Shown: positions 11,701 to 23,556, numbered from the stretch's first letter. The stretch: DNA of 64,000 nucleotides from Ceraceosorus guamensis (GCF_003144195.1 NW_020290024.1:1-64000), one strand, 5' to 3'. Made by a program: numbers and translations. The notes: generated from the sequence alone by a model not told the origin.

Positions 11701-13533
11701 GGCCAAACACTTACTCCACACCTGGCGACGCGGTCATCCAGCTTTTTGCCCCTGATAGCCTTCATGGTACGTCGCGGTTGACAGACTCAGGGAAAACAAG
11801 GAGGCTTTACACTGCTGACCATCATGGATGATCCATCTCACAGCGGACATTGTCATGAAGCACACCATTGCGTGCGGTCATAAGCGAGCGATTCTCGATC
11901 TCTACGAGAAAGGCGTGCCGCCCACGCTAGAACACGCGAGAATGGCGCTCCACTTTGGCTGGGGTCTGCCAGAATCGTTCTTCAACAAGATCATAGATGG
12001 CGCCAAAATTCGCCTTGATGGCATTTCTAGCGAACACTGCTCGGACGAGGAACTAGGCGTTGGGGCCATGAAGCTGTGAGATACGGTGTTGCGTTCCGTG
12101 CAAGCTCTCCTGCTCATTAATCAACCTATCTTCCGGCACACAGAAAGGCGCCCAATCCTCGCGTAGAGGACTACTTGCATTCGGAAGAAGACATCTGCAC
12201 TATCAAGTTCAAAAGAGTTCACACAGACGTCGCCCTTGAGGTACTTCCCGGTCAAGCTCCGTGTGGCGAGATAGATTTCCGTGACCGAGCGTTGATAGCG
12301 TCTGTTGACGCTGTCAGATCGGAAGTAGCGCTTGAGCCAAGTAGCACACGAACGCGTTCGACAATCAAGTCAAACGGAAAGCATACGAGCCGCAATGGCG
12401 GGTCGAGTAGTCTATCAAGCGCATCGAGCTCCCAGATACAAGCCGATATCGCACCCCCACAGGACGCCGCTGCGACGGATCCTAGCAGTGGGGACGCGGT
12501 GGTAGGCATCTTCGAGAATCAGGTAAGCACTCTGTTCGCTTGGCCAGCAGGCGGCATTTAGCTAACCTAGATCTGCTTGTCTTAGCCCTTTTCAATCCCC
12601 CGTTCCGACTTTGAACGACGCATCGCCAGCGTTCAAACGTGGATCCGTCAACTTCGTTTGCTCGAGGACCGCGATCGGCCTCGTATGGACCTTCTGCGCA
12701 AGGTCTGTGAAGTCGCTGGCGGTGGAAGTTCGGTATCACAGGACAACATGGACCGAGAGGACGAGATGAGCGCGAGCCAGACAGAAAATGAGAACGAAAG
12801 CGGAGATGAGGAACGGGACGGGGACGGGGACGGAGACGACGACGACGACGAAGATGGAGACGGTCTGAGGTGCAGAAACCCTTTTTCGAGCCCGGCAAAC
12901 ATCGCTTTGACGACTGGTCTTCAAAGACTCGCTGATTTTGAGGCAGCGCTCATAGTTGCCCGCACGAATGATCAAGCTGAGATCGTGGGCGAGCTTGCGT
13001 GGTTGTTGAAAGACATCCGCAAGCGTGCCGCGCGAGGCAAGCATCTTCGAGTCGAGAAGCGCATCAAAATGAGTCTGGCCGGGAAATGGGTGCCGCCACG
13101 CAAAGTGGTCAGGAACCGACGCGACGTTTGCACGAAATGGCCGCCGCTGGAAGCCCGCGATCTGACTGACGAAGACGAGGACCCCAACTTTGCGGATGAC
13201 GAATCGGACACAAAGGATGACTCGGAGCTCTCAGACGGCGACGTCGCTGACGACGCGGCGCCGAAATCTGATTTCAAAGAGCCGCGCCGGTCAACTCGCG
13301 CCCTCCGCGGAGCAAAGAAGCCGCTGGGCGTACCACCGATCGAATCTGGGAAGAAGCCTAGCTTGGGTGAATGTGAGGTCGGTGTCAAGCGACAAAGCAT
13401 TGCTCAGAAGTCTGATCACGACTCCGACAGCGCTGCAGCTTCTGGAGATGGCGCGGTCTCTCTACCAGACAGTGCGGACTATTGCTACGACTCCAATTAC
13501 GACTCGCATGGTTACTACATACACGATGATTGA
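8749..13533 (+). CDS. Large many-exon protein with F-box-like N-terminus and acidic C-terminus
   Basis: Phase-consistent exons: about 8749-9045, 9138-9537, 9606-9676, 9742-10408, 10477-10625, 10699-10712, 10782-10858, 10930-11766, 11844-12075, 12144-12522 and 12586-13533, at least 1,330 residues. The first exon lacks an ATG, so a 5' exon is missing from the model. An F-box-like stretch is assembled across the first junction (LPHDLLLQ joined to IWVELEEPSNIVLVCKRLLA), suggesting SCF adaptor use. The middle is helical with no family I recognise and includes CTKCGWIH, a possible half metal site. The last 300 residues alternate long Asp/Glu runs and basic patches, like nuclear chromatin-associated proteins. 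The 14-nt exon is needed to keep frame; an alternative acceptor at 10761 adds seven residues. It lies beside another F-box gene. Confidence 0.7.
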
Positions 13534-13925
13534 CAGTTAGAGACTGCCAGTCCCAGTGCGCAGACCAATGACAGCGGACTTTGTGTTTGCCGAGTCGCTC
13601 GTAAGGCAAGATTAAGTCTATAGTAGCGCCGCTCACCGAATGCATGCTGGCCGAGCATTCGACAGAATTCTTCAAGTGTGTGACCGCAAAATTTGTTCAA
13701 GGCTGCTCTGATACAGTTGTGCCCCGTTCGAGACCGGCACCGGTGCCCGCATCGCGCCAGGACTCATCATTGCATGTTGTGCCAAATTTCGTCGCTAAAA
13801 GGATGTTGCCATTCGGCTGTTTGCGAGGTGCGTGCGTACATTTGAATTGGACGGTTTGAAGTGGAAAGCGACGGTCCTGTAACCGCAATTGGGAACGACC
13901 GCATCGTACGTGCTTTTCGTTCGCG
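13534..13925. other. Convergent 3' spacer
   Basis: 392 nt between two converging genes. Nothing recognisable beyond presumed 3' ends. Confidence 0.5.
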
Positions 13926-15551
13926 TCAAGTCTGTAATGTCACTTTGCTCGCGTTGAGCAAGTTCACTCCGTCGGCCAATCTGTCGGCGTCCAGCGAGAG
14001 CGTCCAGCTCTTGTCTTCCTGACCTCTCATGACGCGATATCTTTGGATCTCTGCTTTGTATGCGGGTGTGATGCTAGAAAGAGGACGTAGTAGGCTTGCT
14101 TCTCCCGCAGATTGCGACGAGTCGTTTGAAAGTCCATGCAGCACATCAGGATCGATGATCCGGATCTTGGTCTTCGGAGGGAGCGGTATCAGGGAAGGCA
14201 AGCCGTGGAACGGGTCGTCTGCAGTCAGATCATCTGTGCTAGGTTCTGAATCGACTTTATTGTGTTTTTGCCTCTTCTCTTCGCCTGCTTGCGAGAAAGC
14301 TTGTTCAATGTCGCGTAGCCTGTCTTTGATTGCAACAGGCGCGCATGCCATCATCTCGGCCCAAAATTCCTTGTCCGCTCGTGTATATAGATGAGACTCT
14401 TCCAGATGACCTGACTGCATCATCTGCCAGATTGAGTCGGCGACTTGTGACGAAAGCATGGCTTGCGTTGGCTCAGACCACATCATAGCGTCCGTTCGCA
14501 TATAGGCTCGAGATAACGCCAGAGCAGCTTCCACATCTGTCATCGCAATGACTCGATCCGGATGTTGAGGATTGGGACAAGCAACGATGCTTGACAAGAC
14601 TTTTCGCGCCGTCAACCTCTTCAAATTTCCGCTAGCGACTGTATCTCTGAGGGCATAGTCCAATCGATCCGCGCATAGGCGAGGCGAGCATCTCTCCACT
14701 AGGCCGTAATTGCTCTCCTCCGCAATTTTCTCCAATTTCAGGCCGTGTTTCGCCAGCAGCTCCGAGATGTTGGTGCTGTGCAGGTAGTGCTCCTTGTGTA
14801 CTTCGTGATAGCTTTCCCCTTCACCTGTGCCGCCTAGGCTGAAATCAATGACGTGGCTTAGAGCGGTATGCGAGATGTCGTGAAGTAGTCCTACAACTTG
14901 CTCCTCTACGGACCCGCCGAGGCGCCGAACGATCAACATGGCGCCTATGCTGTGCTCTAGACGGGTAACAGGAGCAGTCTGACCGAAGAGCGCACTGACA
15001 CCATACTGGTGGATATCTCTGAGACGCAGGACAGCTTTCGACTCCAGCAAATCTAGCAAGACCGGTTCATCGATCCTGACTTCTCCGTGCAGCTCGTCGT
15101 CAATGATCGCGGTCTTGAAAGGGACGGCGTTTCCGTCAGCGTTCCACCTCAACCCGATGTTAAAGTCGAGCATTTGAAAGTAGCCGCTGCGCATCTTGGA
15201 GCTTCGCGAGGCTGAGGTAGCATCGCGATTCTGCGACAAAGGGGCATTCGAGGTGCGCACTTCTTCAATGGGTTGGTCGTATCCTGGAGAGAGGGGTTTC
15301 AGCTTCTCATGCTGGCACGCGCTGTTGGACATTCCAAATTGGCAGCGAGATATTCTTGCTAGGTGCGCGGGGGCGTCGAGGCTGACACTGGACTCGTTTT
15401 GATTCCCATGCGACCGATCTGATGCTTGATAGATCGGCGCCTCGGCTGCTCGTGACTCAATGGCGGCGTCAAGGACACCTGGCTGAGTCGCTGAGTTGAC
15501 GGTGCCCATGCCACGCGTAGCCGCATTGGAAGAATCGCCTCGCGCGAGCAT
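13926..15551 (-). CDS. HD-domain phosphohydrolase (SAMHD1/YdhJ-like superfamily)
   Basis: Intronless, 541 residues. The HD metal site is clear: His200 in RLEHSIGAM, His224-Asp225 in GLLHDISHTALSH with His228 and His233 nearby, and Asp295/Asp298 in CADRLDYALRD. This order (H...HD...D) defines the HD hydrolase superfamily; the closest pattern I know is the COG1078 group that includes dNTP triphosphohydrolases and SAMHD1. Substrate is therefore likely a nucleotide but not proven, and there is no SAM domain. The first 120 residues are Ser/Ala-rich and unstructured; Met120 (MRSGYFQMLDF) could be an alternative start just before the domain. Confidence 0.85.
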   Translation of the reverse strand: MLARGDSSNAATRGMGTVNSATQPGVLDAAIESRAAEAPIYQASDRSHGNQNESSVSLDAPAHLARISRCQFGMSNSACQHEKLKPLSPGYDQPIEEVRTSNAPLSQNRDATSASRSSKMRSGYFQMLDFNIGLRWNADGNAVPFKTAIIDDELHGEVRIDEPVLLDLLESKAVLRLRDIHQYGVSALFGQTAPVTRLEHSIGAMLIVRRLGGSVEEQVVGLLHDISHTALSHVIDFSLGGTGEGESYHEVHKEHYLHSTNISELLAKHGLKLEKIAEESNYGLVERCSPRLCADRLDYALRDTVASGNLKRLTARKVLSSIVACPNPQHPDRVIAMTDVEAALALSRAYMRTDAMMWSEPTQAMLSSQVADSIWQMMQSGHLEESHLYTRADKEFWAEMMACAPVAIKDRLRDIEQAFSQAGEEKRQKHNKVDSEPSTDDLTADDPFHGLPSLIPLPPKTKIRIIDPDVLHGLSNDSSQSAGEASLLRPLSSITPAYKAEIQRYRVMRGQEDKSWTLSLDADRLADGVNLLNASKVTLQT

Positions 15552-16488
15552 GACGCACCCAAAGTGGGGTCAGGTACAGAGCCAGGTGTCGACGCAAGTA
15601 TGCGCCTGTAATCGGTGAGCTCACGCCGGGCTTGACCGAATCAAATTAAGCAGCGCTTCCGCCTGCTCCGGTCTGGCTGCGTGGATGGAGCGGGCCGCTG
15701 TGATAGGAACTCGATCGAGCGAACACCCAAAATGTTCGGTCTTGATGGCGGTGGCGCCCTGACGCGTACTCGATCCGTGTGCCCAGCTCTTGCCAGATGG
15801 TGTCACGCTCGGGGCATCCTCTGGCCTGGTGCTCCTGTCCTTCTTGCCGGTTGTTCAGATGTTCATGGTGATCTGGCAAAGAAGGGAACGCGGTATAAAA
15901 GATCTGAGTAGCAGTTGTGATCGCGATGGCACCGTGATGAGCTCGCTGAGCCTTTGTGGGTGCTCTGCGCAGACAGCGCCTAATCCTGTTGCGATGAGCT
16001 TTGGCTGCCGATGATGCTTGCTCTTTCTTCCAGTGTGCACCTCCCGCGCGTCCTCGCCACTAACCGGCTGCCGTGGACGGCCGCACAACTCAGCCTGTTA
16101 GCAGATGCGCAGCCCGACTGGTCTGTCTAAAGGCATGACCAAGTTGTGATGGAAGAGAGAAGTGCAAGCGAGCGGAATGCAACCTTCTTGCTGTTGCTGA
16201 GCTCTGATAGACATCCATCAGCAGGCAGCGCGTACGCTTCCTCAAGTCACGAGTGACACCCATCCCCTGCCACTCACCTCAACGTTTGCCATGCATGAAC
16301 CTATGCGCGCTATTGCACAGCCGCGAGCAACCGCTGGATGGTCGATCAACTAACTCCCCACGCGTTTGCCCACTGCTGTTGCTGTGTTAATCTAGGAAGG
16401 TCGCGTCGTACTACAGTATCTCGGGCCGGCTTAGTGACTTTGTTGGCTGTCAGATCATATGGTTTCAAACGCGCAAGCGTGGCGCAGT
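15552..16488. other. Intergenic region upstream of tRNA-Tyr
   Basis: No gene supported. One copy of TCACGAGT at 16247-16254. It should hold the promoter of the HD gene; the tRNA has internal promoters. Confidence 0.5.
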
Positions 16489-16602
16489 CCGGTGATGGCC
16501 CAGTTGGTAGAGGCGACGGTTTGTAATTGATACAGCCGTCAGGTGCATCATGCATCTAATGACGAACACCGTAGGTCCGCGGTTCGAATCCGCGTCGCCG
16601 GA
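16489..16602 (+). tRNA. tRNA-Tyr(GTA) with a 40-nt intron
   Basis: Mature length 74 after removing an intron at 16527-16566, placed one base 3' of the anticodon as in eukaryotic tRNA-Tyr. The acceptor stem CCGGTGA pairs with TCGCCGG (one G-U), discriminator A at 16602. The D arm is GCC/GGC with GTTGGTAGA in the loop. The anticodon stem ACGGT pairs perfectly with ACCGT at 16568-16572, loop TTGTAA plus C, anticodon GTA at 16523-16525. The variable loop is AGGTC and the T arm CGCGG-TTCGAAT-CCGCG. A reading as threonine (TGT) needs a 37-nt variable region and was discarded. The genomic CCA end is absent, as expected. Confidence 0.93.
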
Positions 16603-16606
16603 GAAA

Positions 16607-16612
16607 TTTTTT
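16607..16612 (+). terminator. RNA polymerase III T-tract
   Basis: Six T residues begin four bases after the tRNA-Tyr discriminator, the standard pol III stop signal. Confidence 0.85.
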
Positions 16613-18048
16613 CAAAACCAAGTTCGCACTTCCCTCCTCTCCTTTTCCTCGACTTCTTCATGCCCTTTACGCACATCTTGTATGATTCCTCCATGCTCAC
16701 CCTCATGTTCGTCTTTCGTGTACTTAGTTGCCCCCGTCCGCTCCCATCGGATCTCGGCTGGCTCCCTCCTTTAATCAGTCTATTGTCGCCGCAAGACGCG
16801 TTGCATAGCCACTGTTTACTTCGAAAGCAGAACAGCTATTTTGATCATCGTCGCGGGCTGTGGTTACATGCTACACACTCAAAGACTCTTGTACAATTAC
16901 GTCAATGATGACATGCGATACTGAGAAGAAAAATCACAATTTGGGCCGTCCCGCATTCCATTCTCTCCAGGCTTACTTAGCGCCTCCTCCTTTTGCTGTT
17001 TGGACCGATGATACATGCCGTCGATGAAGGAGAGGATGTATGTAGAGTGCTCTGAAGCAAAGATCAAACTTTGTCAAAGTAGGCTACCCTCCCCGCTGGA
17101 ACTGATATCGCTTACCTAGTAAGACTCCCAGACGCACACACAGACAATGGTGGTATTGAGACAGCTGAGCGTCAGTCACCTTTGGGCTAGCCAATCCACA
17201 TGCAGCCAGCACACGAAGGACATGGACCCTTCCAAGTAACCTGACTGCCTGGCAAATGACCCCAATGCGTCATTGGTGAGAACCGGACTACATGGTCACA
17301 CCTCTCCGGTCTGCCTATGGGGTAGCCGCTAGATGAACAGGACACAAGACAGGGATGGCAATCGAACTACACGCTAGCGTCATTCTAGAAGACTCTCGCA
17401 CGTTGGAATGGGCACAGGTTTTTGACCGAAGCACAGAGGACATTTGGACAGGGAAGGTGGCGGAAAATGACCCCGTTTGAGTTGAAGCAATGATCCGCAA
17501 CGCTATACGCGCACGTCGTTCGACCCTTGAGGCCCCAGTGAAACCACCCAAACACTGTCCTGTAGCACTGAGGGGCTCAACTCTAGCTGACGCCTCACAT
17601 ATCTGATTGGCACGTCGCGAGTTGTAGTGATTCCGAATGTCTTTCGAGTAGCAGCATCGAAGAGCCGACACCACTGGCAAACGCCGTATAGACAAGCCGA
17701 CATCAATCCGCGCGCGGTATGCGAATGAATTCTGCGCAAGCAACGCATGCCCAGAGCACGTCCGAGATTGCTACGCCGTACATTCCTGGGTCTCACTCGT
17801 AAAGTTGCGCTGAAGGTTGACGCTCGAAGCGCTGCGAGTCTCGCTTGATGCGGAGGGGGGCAACGATTTCAACGCGCGCACTTGAGATCTGTGAACCCAT
17901 TCCTGAATGTTGACTGTGAGACGAAGACAACAGCACGAGGAATCAAGAAGGACCTATAGACTCTGCCTGCCTCGTGGACCGTCACGATCCGTTTGCAGAC
18001 ATTTTGGAAGCCGAGTCGAGCTTTGTGAGGTCGAAGTCAATGAATGGG
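16613..18048. other. Intergenic region with a possible small spliced minus-strand gene
   Basis: On the minus strand a well-formed intron (GTAAGC donor at 17116, TTTGCTTCAG acceptor ending near 17052) separates two short open segments. Joined in one phase they read ...VRLGVLL / EHSTYILSFIDGMYHRSK..., but the other phases are also open and no start or family is clear. I do not call a gene. The remainder (17.3-18.0 kb) shows nothing I can support. Confidence 0.25.
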
Positions 18049-20353
18049 CTACTGCCATGTCGAAGCCGCTTGCATTGCTTGATAAGCGTACCACTGTTGC
18101 ATATTGACTGACATACAAGAATCGTGACGTCGACCTTAGTGAATCGAAAACAGGAACCAAGAATGAGCTCGAACTCACTGATCCACCAAAAAAGCTCGGT
18201 CTGACTCGGAGCGTAGCCGTTGGTCCTTTGCCATCTCTCCCTCAAGTCCATCCAGCTCTCGGCCCTCGTCGCGTCAAAGGTCGAAAATTCAAATGTGGAC
18301 ATGTCTGCCGCCAAGTCGTTGCCGATCGGTTGCGCATCATTTGGTCGATCGCTCATGGCGAGCGAAGGTGTGCCTGCTTCATGCTCGAGTCTGATTCGCT
18401 TGTCTACAAGCTCGTCGTAGCCTGGTTCATCTTTCCGCTTGGCGTGCGAATTGGCGCTCACTAGGGTCTCCATGTGCGGACGGCTGGATGCAGACTCGTT
18501 TTGAGCTTTTTGCGCAGCATGTGAGGCTTGTGCCTGTGGGCTTACTCGATCGCCGCGCCGATCATGTGACGGACCATTTTCCGTTCGGAACAGGTCCGCA
18601 GCACGCGCATGGGTGCTTGTAACCGGCGGTTGCAGCTCCTGCTGAGCACTTCTGCGCTCGTAAGGCTGAGTGACTGAAATGCCCAAGTCCTTGAACCCAT
18701 TTTGGGCTGCGACGTCCTTCAGAAGCGCTACTTGGGCAGGGTCAAGCTCCAGCATGGATACCCTACTAGTATCCTGCTTTGCTCCAGTAAGGACTGCAGG
18801 GCTGCAGTTTCGGGCATTCAGCATGACGACGTCTTCGATGCCAAGCATACTGACAACATGACTTACATGTCCTCGACCGCGAGAGCGTGAGCATCCTTCA
18901 TTTCCGAATCGTTGTCATCAAGAGACGACCTGACGTGGCTTGTTGCGAGAGCTTTCCGCAACTCTTCCTGCTTGCCCGCGTCACCGAGAAGGGCCAATAG
19001 CTGGCTTGGCAATGCAGTCGAGGCATGTGTCGCGGACAGAGGTGCAGGATGCGCGCCGGCGGCGAATGCTGACGCCTGCGCATTTTCAGGACCTGTTCGC
19101 ATCAGACAGACCAGGAGGGGAAAAGGAATTTCATTTCAGTGTGTGTGAATCAGACGGCGGAACTGTGGTACAGGCGCATTTCGATGAGAGAGCAGCTTGA
19201 GAGCCCATCATCGGCTGGCAGATCACAACCGCGACGCCTCCAAAAGCTTCATGTTTGCCAAGCTGACAGAATGCTGTACTCAACGAACGAGACATATTGT
19301 CTTGGAATGAGTATTGACCTTGTTTGGGTGCATGGCGAGCTGGCCTATCAGGCGAAGCACGTCTGGTGTGATCTGAAGAAGCTGAGTGCGTTTCTGCAGC
19401 CTTGGCCTTCTCTTCGACCTTTTGGGCAGTCGCCCGAATGGATTTGAGATGGTCCGAATCAAAGGTGGACGTCTTTGTCCAGATGTCGAGAACTTTGTAA
19501 ACCTTTTCCTGCGCGTGAAAGGAGCGCTGGTAAGATGCCCATATCTGCCCATGTCATGGCTCAGTCCTCGTACCAACCCGTTGTTCAGGCCTAGAGTGCC
19601 GCATGGAAGAGATCACAACCTCCTCCACCGAGGCGCTCGCAGCTTTGAGCAGAGCGCGAGCTTGACGCGCAAGCGCGTCCGACGACCATACTCGTTGCTT
19701 CGAGGTGCTTGGCCCTGCCTCGCCTGTCATCTCGCAGCCCTGGCCCTTCTTCTTGACAATGTCCCGAGCTCTGCGTACCACTGCGTCGTAGAGGTAGAGT
19801 GACGAAACCACTGTAGACGGCCTCGCAGTGCGATGCGCATTTAGCAGAGCATTGACTACGTCTTCTGGACTCTGCGCGGGGGAAGCAGAGCACGGAAGGA
19901 TCAGCACCATTGCTTGATCTGCTACACGGGTGCAGAGTGTCCGGCGCTACGCCGTGGTGCCGAGGGCAAATGCGCCAAACAACCATTTTACGTCTGTGCG
20001 CTCGCTGACAGCATTTCCTTCCGCGCCCGTCTTCCTCGCCTCTGCTCTCCAAGCTACTCCGCCGAATACTCACATCGAGGTTGAGCGTGGCCAGCGTCGT
20101 GATGCGCTCCACTCTCGACGTAGACAATTTGTTGCTTGCAACAGTGTCCGCCACCAGGTCCGCAAGGGCGTCCTGCAGCGGAAGGGGGCCGAGAAGATAC
20201 GCATGGCAGAGTCAGGAAGCCATCCATCAAAGCAAGCACAGTAGGAGACCAAGGGGCAACAGCTTAGTCACTCACCACAGACGTCGCCGCGTAGCTCATT
20301 GCAATTTGCAGTACAGCATCGATGTCGCTCTTGCACTTTTCCTTGGACTCCAG
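18049..20353 (-). CDS. CID-domain protein, predicted RNA polymerase II CTD binder (5' end unresolved)
   Basis: Exons in transcript order: about 20353-20276, 20172-20074, 19871-19578, 19508-19319, 19092-18867, 18801-18179 and 18107-18049; all phases agree. The first four form a CTD-interacting domain: helical SDIDAVLQIAMSYAATSV, VERITTLATLNLD, the signature SSLYLYDAVVRRARDIVKKKG and the closing REKVYKVLDIWTKTSTF. Family knowledge: CID proteins (Pcf11, Nrd1, Rtt103) bind phosphorylated CTD heptads and act in transcription termination and 3'-end processing in the nucleus. The rest is a Ser/Ala/Gln-rich linker with a short tail MQQWYAYQAMQAASTWQ. I see no RRM or zinc knuckle, so Rtt103- or RPRD-like is nearer than Nrd1 or Pcf11. 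No in-frame ATG precedes the first CID helix, so one or more 5' exons lie upstream of 20353. Confidence 0.82.
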
Positions 20354-21258
20354 ACTATGCAAGGGGGCACGAGTCACGTTGTTTGGCTGCCCAGCAGAAC
20401 CTGTCCGTCTTGCGCAAAATGTGACTGTTCTATATGCTCCAGTATGCCCTTCTGCAATGAGCCTCGTCGAACGTCCTGTGCAGAACACACGGCGGCCACG
20501 AGACGTCTCCAAGCCTTTGTTTCTTCAGCTTTCGCGAATTGATGTGCGTGGAACGTAGAGCAGACAAAGGTCGCATGGGAACGCTCAAGAGTTTTGAGTG
20601 TTGACCATCAGAAGTTATCCACGTTGCGAATCTGTCCCGTTCGCAGTCGTCAGTGCACGACGGCATGAATGCATGCAGCCAAGAAGCCGACCGCGCGATG
20701 GGTCGAATTCATTTGTGGGGAACTCACGCGACTCTGACTGACTGCCTGCCCGACACGCGCACGCATGATCCTATCCAGAGCGAGCCGATCGACACGTTAG
20801 TTTTGTCTCACGTGACTTCTGCCGCCCCTTCCTCTCTCTTCTGAGCGACCTAGAAGGACGTCCATCCAAATTCAAGATTGCGATTCAATCGAATTGATTC
20901 TTGTGGACTCAGAAGAGTCGAAACTGCAAGCCTTTGTCTAGACTTCTCGATCCACGGATCACGAATGGTGTAGCGTAGAAGAGCACTTTACACTCACATC
21001 GTGACTCGAGCTCCTAGTCACCAGAAGATTTTCTGACGAGAAACAGGCAAATCGAGCAAAAGAGTGGATTGAAGAACTTTTCAGATCAAGCTTTCACACC
21101 TTGTTGGCGAAAGAGAACAGTCCTTGGTGTTGATAAAGAGGCGTGTATGCGGCTATGGTACAATTGCAAGCATGACGATATGCACGATCCAGAACGGCGG
21201 AGCATTGTTGCCAAACGACGCAGAGCACTATCTTTGAGCATCCCAGGCGCACACTTGG
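20354..21258. other. Upstream region of the CID gene and 3' flank of the carotenoid oxygenase gene
   Basis: Part of 20354-20700 probably holds the missing first exon(s) of the CID gene. From 20860 to 20905 lies an AT-rich stretch with GATTCAATCGAATTGATTC, one of the recurrent AT-rich intergenic words. No other gene supported. Confidence 0.4.
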
Positions 21259-23556
21259 TCAAAGGAGCCAAGTCTCTAGCGTGGAGCGCATCGCAGCAGT
21301 GATTCGTCTTTGCAGAGCGAGCGGTCCGGCGTAGAGGTCGACGGTCGGCTTGCCACCTGTGCCCATACCGGGGCCCACAACTCCCTGAGAGGCCAGTATC
21401 CAAGTTCTGATTTGCTCATCGTTCAAAGGCTCTTGAGAAGCAATCTCTTGCGCGTTGAAAAAGTGGCCGTGAAGGCCATAAGGGACTGAACACGCACAAA
21501 CGCAACCAAAAGACGTCACGTCAGCGGCCATGTCAAGGAAATCCGGCATGAATGGCGGGCTCACTCACCTCGCTGAGGCAATTTGACCCGACAAATCACG
21601 TCGCGCATCGTCTTCGCCTCCAGGATCCAAAGCTCAGATGTCGCATCGTGTAGCACGCACCCATCGTCGTCCAGCTGAGACTCATCAAAGACAAAGAAGA
21701 CTAGCCATCCATCGTCTTCCTGCGTTGCACCTCTGCGCGGTACAAAGGTTGCTTCCTGAGCAAAGTGATTGGGAGGCAGTGCAAAGATCCGAATGGCGGC
21801 TGAAGCGCTGCTCTTGTCGGATGAAGATCCGTGTGCGAATTTGAGTTGCGCTTCCTGCTCGTCAAGAATGTCCTGCACCGTGCGGTCGTCCACGCAAAAC
21901 CCTGCTACCTCTGTCCCGATGCCCTGCTCGAGTCCCCGCCTAACAAGCTTGGCCGCATCGATCTTGGCCAAGCAATCTATCTTGGCGCTTTGTCGTCCCA
22001 AGCCAGCGTCGAAAGAGCCTGAACGCATAGATGCGCCGTATACGAACGACGCTTCGGACATTGCGTAGGCTTCATTCATCGTGGGAAATTCGAAAGGCAC
22101 GGCACTGAGCGCAAAAGAGTGGCTTGGCCGTCGCGGCAAAGTGGGTGCTGGCTGACGATCCTGCTCCATGTCGGGAAAGCGCCAGTAGTGGAGACGACAT
22201 TGTTCCGCTTGGCCGCCAGGCGGCAGCGCGTGAGGCGGAGGTATGGTGTTGCCAGCACTGTAGACTAGCGTTGCGCTATTGAGTCTGCAAGCCAACAAGC
22301 TCACCGCACCAGTCTCTCGACCATCTTCACTCTGCTCTTCCCAAGCGTTGGCAGTGTGAAAAATAAGGCAAGCCTGAGCCTCTTCGAACCACACGACCTT
22401 TCCGGGCTCCTTTCGCGGAAAGATGCCAAATCTGGTAGGGCCAGCAGAGTCGTAGTGCAGCATGGGTCTACCTCGCAGCATGTTGCGAGGATCGAGCGAG
22501 AGCGGCAAGTCCAGCATGATGCCGTGCCTTGATGACCAGCCCGCATCGTGCATTTGCTTGGGCTGCGCAATGCCCGGTACTTCCACGCCGCGAAGCGGTG
22601 CTTGCGCTCCTTGCCGCTGGTCTCGAGACCTGCTGTCGCCTTCAACGCATCCTTTTTTGGGCGGGATGATGCTGACCCTGAGGAATGGCGCAAAGAAAGA
22701 CATGTGAAACAGAAGCAGCTCCCCAGTCTTTGGGTCCACGTGCGGATGTGCCGTTGTCATCTCTGCAAACAACCCTGCCACGCCAGACTTGCCCCATCCG
22801 TGCGACTTGCGATGCTTAGTCTTTACTGTAGAGTCATCGGCATCCCGGTCTGCAGCGTCTTGTCCAGACCACCATCCGGCCGTCTCCATGCCCGGCAGCA
22901 ACACCCGCAGTGGCGGACCGCTCTCGCACCCGGCAAAAGCTTTCCCATCGTGAAACCACACGCTGGTATTTGCCACGCTGATCCGCTTGAGTCTCCGTTC
23001 GTGTTCCTCAACGGCCGAGCTGCCCGAGCCTGGTAGCCAGGTCAAGAGACAGAGCGCGAGTGTACGCAGGACGCCTAGCAAGACGCTCAGAAGAGGGATG
23101 TAGGGCGAGGAGAAAGTGGCAATGCTGGGTAGTAAAGGTCGAGTCGAGCGGGGCGAAGTCGCGAGCAGCACATCTGTCAAGACGTAGCGATTGATGAACT
23201 CTGGTCTGACACTTCCATCCGGCATGCTTCTGAAAAGCACTCCAGTGAGCATGCCTGAACCGCATTGTGATGGCATCTGAGTCAGCTTGCGGCTGCGCCT
23301 CACCAACCTCGATCGCATATAGGCCTTAGCATCACTCACCATCGCCATCAAACCAGTGCGCGTCCCTCATCTCGTCCTCGCCTGATAAAGGGTTGCCACC
23401 ATTTCTGCAGTATTGCCCATCTCGGAACTCATCCGGTACATGGCCCTCATAGCGGCAAGCTGTCAGCGGCAGTTCCGTCCTGACCGGTGCGTAATTGCCT
23501 GACAAATACGGATGAGGATCTCTGCGCTCTCTCTGAGTGAGAAGGCCGGGCGTCAT
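21259..23556 (-). CDS. Carotenoid cleavage oxygenase, probably retinal-forming (CarX/Cco1 type)
   Basis: Exons 23556-23340, 23254-21569 and 21485-21259 give 709 residues. The family is a seven-bladed propeller with Fe(II) held by four His. All four are visible: TAHPHVDP (about His242), MHDAGWSSRHG (about His308), CLIFHTANAWEE (about His371) and RVPYGLHGHF near the C-terminus (about His640), the last made by splicing. The N-terminus SGNYAPVRTELP and HWFDGDGMLTG also fit. A hydrophobic stretch of about 20 residues (about residue 125-145) may touch the membrane. Context: an opsin and a phytoene desaturase lie within 7 kb, so central cleavage of beta-carotene to retinal is the best guess; stilbene or torulene cleavage by related fungal enzymes is the alternative. 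The first in-frame ATG is at 23556; a 5' exon cannot be excluded. Confidence 0.9.

Noticed and set aside
16489-16602. tRNA-Thr(TGT) reading of the tRNA gene
   Set aside because: Needs a 37-nt variable region; the tyrosine reading pairs all stems and places the intron correctly.
18049-18178. Alternative last exon of the CID gene ending in a Ser/Arg-rich tail
   Set aside because: The acceptor ending at 18108 gives the ordered tail ending ASTWQ; the other acceptor yields composition typical of a shifted frame.
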